Shown here one piece after another: positions 31,466 through 38,917 of a stretch of DNA of 40,622 nt. The stretch lies in the IMG/VR virus record IMGVR_UViG_3300020195_000066, positions 1-40,622 of that record; one strand, given 5' to 3'. Source of the DNA: a virus. The position numbers and the translations under genes are program-made. The stretch's first letter is position 1, and each line of letters starts with the position of its first letter. The notes under the pieces were generated by a model. The model saw nothing but the letters and a program-made list of their open reading frames with translations. It did no database searches and had not been told where the DNA came from.

Positions 31466-33991
31466 TTAGTTCCTAAGACGATAAATTTGTACTTCACGAG
31501 ATTTCGACAGGCATTTATATCTAACGTCATCATAAGCATGATCTTCGCCATCAGTATCAACATCTTCTTCGTTATCTGGGTCTCTTGATAAAGTTGGTAA
31601 AGTGGAGATTGCCGCTCTACAATTATCTAAGAAATAAATTCCAGCTTTTTCGTTATTCTTTGAATTTAACATACGATCGCGCAAGAGAGCTAAACCATTT
31701 CGGCGAGAACCTGGGCCTTTGTCTGACGGTGTCCAGTAGACACCTCTCTGCGCCATCTTCACTTCAATACTATCGACATCGCGCTCTCTGACATCGCGTA
31801 TCTGATTGTCAGCTGCTCCGCCCACTACAGGCCCGTTGATCCAACCTTGGTCCAACATCTCTTTTTCACGCAACTTGATACCATCCGCGATTGTGCTAGC
31901 AGCTAGCATCAAACCTTCATTGCTATATCCGGTCTTTGATTTATTTGCCTTTGCGCCATACCATTCTGCGATACGAATGTATGAGCCTTTAGCAGGAGTC
32001 CACTTAGTTCCGTCTTGAAGAGTAAAATCTTCTCCGTTAGCTTCAGCCCACCACCCAATGCTGAATGGAGTCGTTGAGCCCCAGTCAAAAGTGCGGTCTA
32101 AACGGCAACCTCTAGGGATCTTCATACGAGGTTTGATTAGATGTTTTCCCCAGAGGTCGTCGAGAACACCTCCAGCCACAATATCCCAATCTCCGTGAAG
32201 CCACGCTTTTCTTTTATTCTCATCTGGGATAGATTCAAGCTCTGCAACATACTCAGGAGAAAGGTATTTATTCTCTTGATAAGTACCGAACAACCAAACC
32301 TGAGTCTTAATGACGTCTTCACGTTTCTGAGTACGTGGATTGAATACATTAGTCACTGTCTTTAAGATTTTTCCAGCAGGGGAAGCATCGATGAATCTTT
32401 CTTTGACCCAATTATGACCAGGACCATGGGGATTTGTTGTGCTGAATACGCATAACGGAATTTCCGGTAAAACATCCATTGCTCCAGTAGAACGATTTGG
32501 AGGTGAATGTTCATTTGGCAAAAATGAAGTACGATTACAAGACATCATTAAATCATACAATTTCGAAGTCGGGTATTTAGTTAGCTCATTCCAACCAATA
32601 AACGGGAATTCTTGACCATGAAAATTGTAGTAGTCTTTTTCTTCTTTGACTTGTCTAAATAATAACTGCTCACCCGTAGGCCAAACCCAACGATAATCAG
32701 ATTTAGAAGCCAAAAATCTAACTCCGTCTTCAAACTTCGTGAACCATCTAAATGTCTTTTGAATCAAGTCATCAAGATTTTTATACTGGCGATCAAAAAT
32801 GACACCTTTCCAAAATGCACCATAGCCGATGCCAACATGGCGTCGAAAAAACATAATCTGAGCATCAGTGTTATGAGTGACAATAAAATCGTTTGTTATG
32901 AATAAACCATCTTGATGTGCGATTTTAATGCAAACACTTTCTTGCGGTTCCAATTCTTGAATATCACATATTTTGTTCGTAAGGTGTTTGTGCATGTATG
33001 ATTGCACACGAATGGCTTTACGTATAAGTCGAAACGGAGAGAATTTAGTTGCACATTGCAGATAGACACTATAAGCACGTCGATGGGCAACACCTGTGAT
33101 TTTACTTACTCCCATATCTTTGCTCGTCAATGTTGCCTTAGCTCCAAGAGATCTAGCAAGATATTGAACATCTTTTGCTAACTGCTCACTGACACTACAA
33201 AAACTGACATAGCCTTTTGGATCACTTCTTCCGTTTGTGTCCATCAAACCTTGCAATATCGAAAGACGATTCTTAGAACTATTATTCAGATATTCTTTTG
33301 GAATAAATTTGTCATGCGAGCGGCATTTACGAACTCCTAGACTTGCAATAGCTGTTTGCATCTCAATAGAAGGTTTGAAGATACGCAAACCATTTCTAGA
33401 ATCTGGGCTGAGTTCACGAAAATCATTCGCGAGAACATATTGTGCGAGTTGTTCATCATTTGTGCAATAGGACATTGCTTGAGCAAAACATCCATCACCA
33501 AGCATTAAACCAAAAAGATAAGGATCAACTCGAACCAATTGTTCATTCATATAGATACAAGAGAGTGTAGGGATATTCACTCTCTGCCAGCCACTATTAA
33601 ATTTCTTCAATACTTCTAGCATTCCTAGATTTGCATAACTTCCAGGACTATTGCCCCCTACATGAACTCTCCAAATATGAAGATCATCACAACGAGCAAT
33701 CGACCCGTCGGCTAATGTCAATTTGAATATAGGACGCTTTCCTTGAGGATAAACGCCTACAACTTCAGAGGTACTCCCGTCTGGACAACATATCAAATCT
33801 CCAACTACAAGATCTCCAATTGGTCGAAAACCAGTTGGAGTTAAAACTGGTTCTGTTAAGGGCAGACCTTTTCCAGGACCACGGGTCCCGGTATAAAGCG
33901 TATGATTGCAGGGGCTGGACACTGCAAGGGTTTGAGACCCTTGCAGAGGAGTCCACACAATTTTAGGTTCCGCTGTTGGCAACTGCGTCAT
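31466..33991 (-). CDS. terL: Terminase large subunit with in-frame intein
   Basis: An 841-residue precursor; splicing removes residues 42-374 to give a 508-residue ATPase-nuclease that packages DNA into the capsid. The extein Walker A GTRGPGK-T is split after the Lys; splicing restores GPGKTDAQIMFF. Walker B region FPFIGWNELTKYP follows. The C-terminal RNase H-like nuclease shows DRTFDWGSTTPFSIGWW, VVGGAADNQI and DGEDHAYDDVRY as acidic motifs. Unspliced protein would lack a working P-loop, so packaging depends on splicing. The start overlaps terS by 29 bp; the RBS is weak. Confidence 0.93.
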   Translation of the reverse strand: MTQLPTAEPKIVWTPLQGSQTLAVSSPCNHTLYTGTRGPGKGLPLTEPVLTPTGFRPIGDLVVGDLICCPDGSTSEVVGVYPQGKRPIFKLTLADGSIARCDDLHIWRVHVGGNSPGSYANLGMLEVLKKFNSGWQRVNIPTLSCIYMNEQLVRVDPYLFGLMLGDGCFAQAMSYCTNDEQLAQYVLANDFRELSPDSRNGLRIFKPSIEMQTAIASLGVRKCRSHDKFIPKEYLNNSSKNRLSILQGLMDTNGRSDPKGYVSFCSVSEQLAKDVQYLARSLGAKATLTSKDMGVSKITGVAHRRAYSVYLQCATKFSPFRLIRKAIRVQSYMHKHLTNKICDIQELEPQESVCIKIAHQDGLFITNDFIVTHNTDAQIMFFRRHVGIGYGAFWKGVIFDRQYKNLDDLIQKTFRWFTKFEDGVRFLASKSDYRWVWPTGEQLLFRQVKEEKDYYNFHGQEFPFIGWNELTKYPTSKLYDLMMSCNRTSFLPNEHSPPNRSTGAMDVLPEIPLCVFSTTNPHGPGHNWVKERFIDASPAGKILKTVTNVFNPRTQKREDVIKTQVWLFGTYQENKYLSPEYVAELESIPDENKRKAWLHGDWDIVAGGVLDDLWGKHLIKPRMKIPRGCRLDRTFDWGSTTPFSIGWWAEANGEDFTLQDGTKWTPAKGSYIRIAEWYGAKANKSKTGYSNEGLMLAASTIADGIKLREKEMLDQGWINGPVVGGAADNQIRDVRERDVDSIEVKMAQRGVYWTPSDKGPGSRRNGLALLRDRMLNSKNNEKAGIYFLDNCRAAISTLPTLSRDPDNEEDVDTDGEDHAYDDVRYKCLSKSREVQIYRLRN
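32870..33868 (-). mobile_element. Class 3-type intein with LAGLIDADG endonuclease
   Basis: 333 residues from Gly1 (GLPLTEPVLTPTGFRPIGD) to the C-terminal His-Asn, followed by extein Thr. Position 1 is Gly, so the usual Cys/Ser nucleophile is absent. The class 3 triad is present: Trp66 (DDLHIWRV, two after the block B His64), Cys313 (SVCIKI, block F) and Thr331 (VTHN, block G). Endonuclease motifs: LFGLMLGDG with Asp125 intact and LQGLMDTNG where Asn212 replaces the catalytic Asp. Splicing is probably functional, since it must restore the TerL P-loop; homing is probably lost or impaired. Confidence 0.88.
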
Positions 33992-34526
33992 GTTGTAACC
34001 TATTCTGGCTCACTGTAGCAACATTCTCCCAATCAATATCTGTAGGAGCCAGAGCAACGACCATGATGCCGCCTTTATGAGTGATGGTTTGTTCAGTTTT
34101 GATTGCAGCTTCAAAGCCCATAATTTTGGAGACCTGAGACCATGCTTGAACGCGAGCAGCATGTTTGCTATCTGGGCCTTCATTACGAGCCTCCTGAACT
34201 AATCCGATAATCACTTCTTTACGAGTAATTATATCATCGTCGTCCATCTTATCGCGCATCCTACGCATTCGATCTTGGACATACGGTTCGTAATATAGTT
34301 CACTTCCTTTCTTAGAAGCACTTCTTGGAGCATATCCAGCCGCAACAGCAGCTTGAGCTTTAGTATGTCCTCTCAATAAAAAGTCAACATATCTATTTCG
34401 AATAGCTTTAGACGCAGGACTAATTCGTTCCGTTGTACGACTCATGATCATTATTGTGGAGCGAGAATTTGGGTTAGCCCTTGGTCGAGGGACTATAGCA
34501 TGCTCAGGAGTTTCGGTCTGTGTCAT
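33963..34526 (-). CDS. terS: Terminase small subunit
   Basis: 187 residues from ATG 34526. It recognises phage DNA and starts packaging with TerL. Residues about 45-75 hold a helix-turn-helix region with AQAAVAAGYAPRSASKKG, the typical TerS 'A.AA..AGYs..sA...g' motif, followed by YVQDRMRRMRDKM and a helical oligomerisation part. The Terminase_2-like pattern is clear. Its RBS (AGGAG) lies inside the right arm of the terminator-like hairpin upstream. An alternative start at MIMSRTT would be 25 residues shorter. Confidence 0.85.
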   Translation of the reverse strand: MTQTETPEHAIVPRPRANPNSRSTIMIMSRTTERISPASKAIRNRYVDFLLRGHTKAQAAVAAGYAPRSASKKGSELYYEPYVQDRMRRMRDKMDDDDIITRKEVIIGLVQEARNEGPDSKHAARVQAWSQVSKIMGFEAAIKTEQTITHKGGIMVVALAPTDIDWENVATVSQNRLQHDAVANSGT

Positions 34527-34527
34527 T

Positions 34528-34570
34528 AAAAAGGCTCCTAGGTATAGATGCGACACTATACCTAAGAGCC
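34528..34570 (-). terminator. Terminator-like hairpin overlapping the terS RBS
   Basis: On the minus strand GGCTC, mismatch, 9-bp TAGGTATAG/CTATACCTA stem and GAGCC, with an 8-nt loop, lead straight into TTTTT just before the terS ATG. The right arm contains AGGAG, the terS Shine-Dalgarno, eight bases before the start. It can therefore act as a terminator for lysis-gene transcripts and as a lid on the terS RBS. Confidence 0.75.
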
Positions 34571-34586
34571 TACTAAACTACAATAG

Positions 34587-34904
34587 TCATTTTTGCAGAG
34601 GTTTTTTGAAATCCACAACACACTTCACAAGTTCTGCATGTTTATTAGAGCATTCAGTTAATCTTGTCAAAGCCTCAGAAGCAATAGCTGCAACAACGCC
34701 AGCATCATTGATCGTCTTTCTTGGAGTCACCCCTTGACAATTTTCGAGTGCCTTGTCCAAGCACTCGAATTTCCTCTGAGGAGGGGGAGGATCTGTTTGT
34801 TTCTTCGATTTGAAGCTGAAGCAACCTACCAAGATCGGGACTAATAGGGCAATCAGCAAGGTTTGAGGCCAGAATCGCTTGTTGCGTCTTTTTGGCGTAT
34901 TCAT
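34587..34904 (-). CDS. Outer-membrane spanin lipoprotein (Rz1-like)
   Basis: A 105-residue lipoprotein from ATG 34904: basic start MNTPKRRNKRFW, hydrophobic QTLLIALLVPILVGC with lipobox LVGC, then a Pro-rich stretch (DPPPPQRK) and a periplasmic helix. After lipid attachment at the Cys it would sit in the outer membrane and bind the inner-membrane spanin, fusing the two membranes at lysis. It overlaps the Rz-like gene in another frame and extends past its end, as Rz/Rz1 often do. Confidence 0.82.
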   Translation of the reverse strand: MNTPKRRNKRFWPQTLLIALLVPILVGCFSFKSKKQTDPPPPQRKFECLDKALENCQGVTPRKTINDAGVVAAIASEALTRLTECSNKHAELVKCVVDFKKPLQK

Positions 34905-35091
34905 TTGATGTTGCCTGTTTTGTGGATATGCGCCTTTCAGCATCAACAAGTTTTGTCGCCGACTTTTCAAGATCCGAACGTAGAGCCTCGGACTGCGACA
35001 AATTGGTTCGCGCACTTTGCCAATCATTGACAAACCATCCAGCCGCCGCAGAACCAGCGCAGAGTAATAGTGTAGACCATCCAGCAGCCAC
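34705..35091 (-). CDS. Inner-membrane spanin (Rz-like)
   Basis: A 128-residue protein with an N-terminal signal-anchor (GWSTLLLCAGSAAAGWFV, residues about 4-21) and a periplasmic coiled coil (SQSEALRSDLEKSATKLVDA, ERRISTKQATSNEYAKK). The start is GTG 35091 with GAGGTGA about six bases upstream. It lies after the endolysin, whose stop is four bases away, and contains most of the o-spanin gene out of frame. Confidence 0.8.
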   Translation of the reverse strand: MAAGWSTLLLCAGSAAAGWFVNDWQSARTNLSQSEALRSDLEKSATKLVDAERRISTKQATSNEYAKKTQQAILASNLADCPISPDLGRLLQLQIEETNRSSPSSEEIRVLGQGTRKLSRGDSKKDDQ

Positions 35092-35095
35092 ATGA

Positions 35096-35710
35096 TCACC
35101 TCGTAGTTTGAAAAGAATCCATACAGAGTTGAGCCTCGCGCTTGCGACGGCTAATCAATCCACCTAAATCTTTATTCTCCCATAATCTGCACATTGATTT
35201 GAATAATGCAGCCATCTGGAGGTAATCTTTTTGTGCAACAGCGGAAACAAGCTCTCTCATCTCAAGACGTCGATCGTCAGGATCCGTTGCATCTTTCCGT
35301 AGTGAAGTTCCTCGATTATAAGCAAGGGACAGCATAGCCACCTGAGCTAATGGATGCAAACAGTCCACACCGGGCCATGCTCTACAAGCCATATCGAAGT
35401 ATTTATTCAAATCACGACGTAGACGTTCTTTAACTTCAAGAATAGTCCATTTCAATCCTTGGACTATATCTGGTCCTGTCGCACCAACGCCAATGGTCCA
35501 AGGTGATCCTTTAAGATGAGCAAGCTCAGGAGGGATAACTCCACCGTTTGCAATTCTCATGATGCCTTTAGCACCGAATCGTTTAGTCAGTTCTTTACCT
35601 AAAGAAGAAGTAGGATCTGGATAAACGTTTAATGCTACAGCTTCTTCTTCAATGAGAAAATCTGTTGCGATTTGAGCGACTGTCAGGCTAGGCGTCATAT
35701 TCATTTTCAT
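35096..35710 (-). CDS. Endolysin, GH24 lysozyme-like
   Basis: A 204-residue muramidase. FLIEEEAVALNVYPDPT gives the catalytic Glu (about 22) and Asp32, and SPWTIGVGATG supplies Thr72 of the E-D-T triad; this spacing is longer than in T4 lysozyme because of an insertion. LSLAYNRGTS and GLISRRKREAQL are GH24 signatures. No signal peptide is evident, so release needs a holin, which the next upstream genes may provide. The start overlaps the holin-like gene by 23 bp. Confidence 0.88.
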   Translation of the reverse strand: MKMNMTPSLTVAQIATDFLIEEEAVALNVYPDPTSSLGKELTKRFGAKGIMRIANGGVIPPELAHLKGSPWTIGVGATGPDIVQGLKWTILEVKERLRRDLNKYFDMACRAWPGVDCLHPLAQVAMLSLAYNRGTSLRKDATDPDDRRLEMRELVSAVAQKDYLQMAALFKSMCRLWENKDLGGLISRRKREAQLCMDSFQTTR

Positions 35711-36128
35711 CTACCTTTTTTCGTCTACTGTTAGTTCGGCGAGCAGGAGCAATGTAAGGTTCTATTTTCTTATGAAGGTATTGCTTGAATAAGATTGGGC
35801 CTAGCTTCATCACAACTTGAAGAAGCCCCCACGATAAGAACGCTATTGTTGCAGATGCACCCATAACAGAGTCGGGTGATACATCCCAGTTCCTCCACTC
35901 CATTATCAATGGAGTGAAGATAAATCCAGCGACGGCGCTAGCGATGAATTTTGCAATCCTTTGTCGGAAGCTATCGTCTTTTGTGAGAAGACTACTGATC
36001 AGAGCTCCACCGACTGCACCAACGATGCTCCAGGATATAAGAACATCATCAGCAGAGATTAGAGGTCGAGATGCAGCGGCGTACATCGCGGCCACGCCGG
36101 ATAGGATAATACTCGGATCGGGCTTCAC
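35688..36128 (-). CDS. Holin-like membrane protein
   Basis: A 146-residue protein with three hydrophobic segments: SWSIVGAVGGALISSLL, IAKFIASAVAGFIFTPLIM and SATIAFLSWGLLQVVMKLG (about residues 32-49, 61-80 and 93-112), and a basic cytoplasmic tail (RRTNSRRKKVDENE). This is a class I holin topology, and it sits immediately before the endolysin. It may form the lethal inner-membrane hole. Confidence 0.72.
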   Translation of the reverse strand: MKPDPSIILSGVAAMYAAASRPLISADDVLISWSIVGAVGGALISSLLTKDDSFRQRIAKFIASAVAGFIFTPLIMEWRNWDVSPDSVMGASATIAFLSWGLLQVVMKLGPILFKQYLHKKIEPYIAPARRTNSRRKKVDENEYDA

Positions 36129-36413
36129 TTAAGAAGCCCCGACCTTCTTGAAGATTCCTGTCTTGTTAAAGACAGTGATGAGCGATGTAACCATCGCGGC
36201 CACCTTCGGCCAAATGTCATCAAAGCTGCCAAGGATATTTCCAAGACCTTCATATGCATTCGTGAGGCCGATACGAAGCATCTCGATCTTGGCTGAACCT
36301 TTACCCTCTTCTGGCAAGATCAATTCAATTGAACGAATGAGACCGATAATGATTGGGAACAACTGGAGCCACACTTGCGCCTTCTGAATTTCTCTACTAA
36401 TGTTCATTTTCAT
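36129..36413 (-). CDS. Lysis-cassette protein, possible second holin or antiholin
   Basis: A 94-residue protein with a hydrophobic stretch WLQLFPIIIGLIRSIELIL (about 15-33) and an amphipathic C-terminal segment KVAAMVTSLITVFNKTG. It is one base from the holin-like gene and first in the cassette. A phage holin or holin regulator is inferred from position; I know no family. Confidence 0.6.
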   Translation of the reverse strand: MKMNISREIQKAQVWLQLFPIIIGLIRSIELILPEEGKGSAKIEMLRIGLTNAYEGLGNILGSFDDIWPKVAAMVTSLITVFNKTGIFKKVGAS

Positions 36414-36438
36414 TCTCCTGAGTGGATGTTGCTAGTGC

Positions 36439-36468
36439 ATAGTACACCAGCAAGCACACAGAAGCCAA
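36439..36468 (-). promoter_or_regulatory. Candidate promoter of the lysis cassette
   Basis: Minus strand TTGGCT (36463-36468), an 18-bp spacer and TACTAT (36439-36444). Moderate matches, but placed 25 bases before the first lysis gene, whose RBS AGGAG follows. Confidence 0.4.
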
Positions 36469-36475
36469 GCATCAG

Positions 36476-36655
36476 TTATTTGATCTTATTCAATTCTTTT
36501 TGAATGTGGAAGTGAGTACCAATTAACTCAATATATTGTAATGAAAATCTACTGTTTACTCTTAGCAGTTGCGAAATCTTCATAGCAAGTAAAGGAGCGT
36601 CTTTGACAATATACAAAGAATAATCGTCCCATTTAACAGTCATGAACTTGGTCAT
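36476..36655 (-). CDS. Small hypothetical protein (59 aa)
   Basis: Starts at ATG 36655 (MTKFMTVKWDDYSLYIVKD) with a strong GGAGG just upstream. The frame is open to a GTG at 36739, but that part is in a GC-rich patch (RARTHASKR) and is unlikely to be translated. The protein is compact and charged; no family known. Confidence 0.6.
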   Translation of the reverse strand: MTKFMTVKWDDYSLYIVKDAPLLAMKISQLLRVNSRFSLQYIELIGTHFHIQKELNKIK

Positions 36656-36734
36656 TACAACCTCCGGTGTTGTACAGCGTTTTGATGCGTGCGTGCGGGC
36701 ACGCCAGCACGCCAGCAAGCGCGCGTCAGTTATA

Positions 36735-36766
36735 GCCACTAGCTACCCTACAGGGTAGCTAGTGGC
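36735..36766 (-). terminator. Perfect 15-bp hairpin at a gene end
   Basis: GCCACTAGCTACCCT and its exact complement AGGGTAGCTAGTGGC are separated by two bases. The TAG stop of the 36759 frame lies inside the stem. No U-run follows, so it is either an mRNA 3'-end stabiliser or a weak terminator; a recombination or protein site is also possible. Confidence 0.65.
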
Positions 36767-37168
36767 CAAAGCGTTGCAGGCGTGCGCTTAAATACTCACA
36801 ACGCAAGGTTCGGATAACTGGGTCAGCGGCAATGGCATTCCAATTTCCTCTGTAGACATATTGCAAGGCGAATGCACAATGGACGAAAAGAGCGGCAGTG
36901 TTCTGGAGAATGGGAAGCTTAGCTGTGTTCCTGGCAAACTGCTCAATTGATTGGGGGACACTGTCCATCGTTCTCTCCATTGCCACTTCAAAATTTCACC
37001 ATGTACTCTTCGTTCATTAACGATTTCACGATTTGGATCTAATATCTGCATTTTTCGAACCCAATTAGCAATCAAAAAACCAGGAGTACATTGTTCATCT
37101 AATTTCTTAATAATTGGATCAATGCGTTGTATTGGACCTAGCACAAAATCTAAGAGTTTCGTCAGCAT
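36759..37168 (-). CDS. Hypothetical protein, apparently frameshifted at a C-run
   Basis: The first frame begins at ATG 37168 (TAATG overlap with ligase): MLTKLLDFVLGPIQRIDPII, then NREIVNERRVHGEILKWQWR. After the CCCCC at 36953-36957 it turns into a Ser/Pro/Leu-rich, non-protein-like tail ending at 36788. The -1 frame there is protein-like (SIEQFARNTAKLPILQNTAA, FALQYVYRGNWNAIAADPVI) and ends at 36759 inside a hairpin. One extra C would give a continuous 136-residue protein. No family recognised; possibly DNA metabolism by position next to the ligase. Confidence 0.6.
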
Positions 37169-38067
37169 TACATATCCTTGTGATCCCGAAAGAATTTGAA
37201 CTGAGGGTGTCTTGGCTTTTCAAGAGAACCGATTGGTAAAAATTTGTAAGTCACAGACGAACCTAAGAGTTGGTCTTTATTATCCCAAATCCATTTTCTC
37301 ATTGCATGATTTACAGAAGCCAAGCTCACGTTGAACGCACCCCACTTTGCATGAACAACGCGAAGTGCCCCCGATGTGTCCACAAGAACCTTTCCTGCTT
37401 GAGCAGTTGAGCGTTTAGCGTATCCGAAATTATCTTTCTCTTGCTTGTTGTCGTTTCGAGTACCTTGCACCACTTCAACGATAATAGCCTCGTCATCTTC
37501 ATAAGGCTTGATTTTAATTAACTCTTGAGAGTTAACTGTAGAGCGGCCAGTCTGTTTATACAAACCACCGTATCGCTTGAGTATAATACCTTCACCAATA
37601 GCAAGATCTTTTATAGCTTGATCTACTTCGTCCATGTTATGCACTGGTCTTTGTTCAAGATAGCGCAAGAATGGATATTTCGGAGCGAGCTTCATGAACC
37701 GTTGCCAAGTGATGGCAGTTCGTTCGATTGCTGTTAGGTTAGGGTGATCCCAACTATCAAACACATGGCAAGTGAAATCAGACTCCCCAGCTTCACTCAT
37801 ACAAGCGCTATTACTGTCTGCGCAGATCGACACTCTATCAAGAGGTCCGACTGTAATTTCAAGATCCAAACCAACGAGGTCTGGTTGCATTAAAGAACCA
37901 CGGATATGAGCATTGGGCATGACAAACCCATTGCGGGTCTGTGGAAAGTCGGGAGTGATGAGGCAACGGATTCCATCGATCTTTGTTGAAGCCAAAGCGG
38001 GCAACATTAGATGCTTACCCGCTTTGAGTATGTTCTTCAACGACTCTGCCAATAATGGCCGGATCAT
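37168..38067 (-). CDS. ATP-dependent DNA ligase
   Basis: A 299-residue ligase of the small phage type (T7-like). Motif I is ASTKIDGIRC (the Lys is AMP-linked), VGLDLEIT is motif III-like, GEGIILKR is motif IV and ELIKIKP is motif V. An OB-fold C-terminal domain follows, with KFLPIGSLEKPRHPQFKFF at the end. It seals nicks during replication and repair. It lies on the leftward arm, apart from the polymerase on the rightward arm. The upstream gene's stop is one base away. Confidence 0.92.
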   Translation of the reverse strand: MIRPLLAESLKNILKAGKHLMLPALASTKIDGIRCLITPDFPQTRNGFVMPNAHIRGSLMQPDLVGLDLEITVGPLDRVSICADSNSACMSEAGESDFTCHVFDSWDHPNLTAIERTAITWQRFMKLAPKYPFLRYLEQRPVHNMDEVDQAIKDLAIGEGIILKRYGGLYKQTGRSTVNSQELIKIKPYEDDEAIIVEVVQGTRNDNKQEKDNFGYAKRSTAQAGKVLVDTSGALRVVHAKWGAFNVSLASVNHAMRKWIWDNKDQLLGSSVTYKFLPIGSLEKPRHPQFKFFRDHKDM

Positions 38068-38068
38068 G

Positions 38069-38488
38069 TTATTGGCAAAAAATATCGATGTACGTGATCA
38101 AGCGGATACTATCCAGCGTGCGCATCACGCATCTGTCCATTATCCAAATGGGTTCTGCATTCGCATTGAAAATCCAGACTTCACCATCGCCTTGAGGTAC
38201 TGTAATTGGAGTCCTGTAGACCGGATTCACAGATTTACAATACATATCAATGTCCACACGATGCGACATAATGTCACCGAAGAACGTATTCCTGACACTA
38301 ATGTAGCCGTCGCACCTTTCGGGTTCCAATTCATAGTTCGTTGTGTGGATGCGAATTGAAATTGGGACTCCGGTAATCCACCCATGAGACTTGACTTTTT
38401 CAAAAGACCCCATTGCAACAGACGATAATTCTGTTGCAGACGACAACGAAGCAAACATCATTAGACAGAACAACATAAGGCTTTTCAT
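38069..38488 (-). CDS. Exported protein of unknown function
   Basis: 139 residues from ATG 38488 (TGATG overlap with the upstream stop). It has a clear signal peptide (MKSLMLFCLMMFASLSSA, cleavage before TEL) and a mature domain with three or more Cys (CDGYISVR, YCKSVNP, DRCVMR), suitable for disulfides in the periplasm. It could be a superinfection-exclusion or lysis-related factor, but nothing in the sequence proves it. Confidence 0.65.
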   Translation of the reverse strand: MKSLMLFCLMMFASLSSATELSSVAMGSFEKVKSHGWITGVPISIRIHTTNYELEPERCDGYISVRNTFFGDIMSHRVDIDMYCKSVNPVYRTPITVPQGDGEVWIFNANAEPIWIMDRCVMRTLDSIRLITYIDIFCQ

Positions 38489-38790
38489 CACTTATCCTCC
38501 AATGGATAGATTATGGTACAACGGAAGTCAACTACTCGCATTTTTTCATCACGGTCAATTTGCATTTGACCGTTCACAACATAACAATCGCGAATTTCTT
38601 CTTGCAATTCTGTCGGCGTCATATGCTCTACTTTATGAGACTGATCTTTGACTGCAACAAATATCAGTATGGCGATAAAGAGGAGACCAAAAATAATTAT
38701 TCCTACTTTGGTTCCATCTTTTGGTGCCGTGTCAATCTGCATCAATGCGCCAAGTATTAGAGTATTATCTTTCTTTGTGTCTGTTTTCAT
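38488..38790 (-). CDS. Small single-pass membrane protein
   Basis: 100 residues from ATG 38790, which has GGAGAAC about ten bases upstream. A cytoplasmic N-terminus (MKTDTKKDNTLILG), a transmembrane helix VGIIIFGLLFIAILIFVAV (about residues 29-47), and a charged extracytoplasmic part with two Cys (DCYVVNG, DFRCTII). It is the first gene behind the promoter at 38816-38844 and is coupled to the exported protein. Confidence 0.65.
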   Translation of the reverse strand: MKTDTKKDNTLILGALMQIDTAPKDGTKVGIIIFGLLFIAILIFVAVKDQSHKVEHMTPTELQEEIRDCYVVNGQMQIDRDEKMRVVDFRCTIIYPLEDK

Positions 38791-38815
38791 AAAGTTCTCC
38801 GTGCTAACTATGGAC

Positions 38816-38844
38816 ATACTACTGCAACTTTTTAGATATGTCAA
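38816..38844 (-). promoter_or_regulatory. Strong leftward sigma70-type promoter
   Basis: Minus strand TTGACA (38839-38844), a 17-bp spacer and TAGTAT (38816-38821). Consensus -35 and near-consensus -10, 25 bases before the first gene's start and just after the bidirectional terminator. It should drive the membrane, exported and ligase genes and perhaps more. Confidence 0.78.
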
Positions 38845-38862
38845 CAATTATTTGGACCAAAC

Positions 38863-38892
38863 AAAAAACTCCCGCATGAGCGGGAGTTTTTT
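38863..38892. terminator. Bidirectional intrinsic terminator
   Basis: CTCCCGC-ATGA-GCGGGAG with A6 on the left and T6 on the right, so it can stop transcription on either strand. On the minus strand it ends the tRNA/structured-RNA unit just before the ligase-operon promoter. Confidence 0.93.
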
Positions 38893-38917
38893 AGGCCGGA
38901 ATTAATTCAAGTGATTG

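Noticed and set aside
32870-33868. Group I intron in terL
   Set aside because: The insert is in frame, has no stop and shows intein blocks A, B, F and G, so it is removed from protein, not RNA.
34587-35099. 170-codon frame as one protein
   Set aside because: Its first 65 codons are antiparallel to nothing useful and overlap Rz in another frame; the MNTPKRR start with signal peptide and lipobox defines the real o-spanin.
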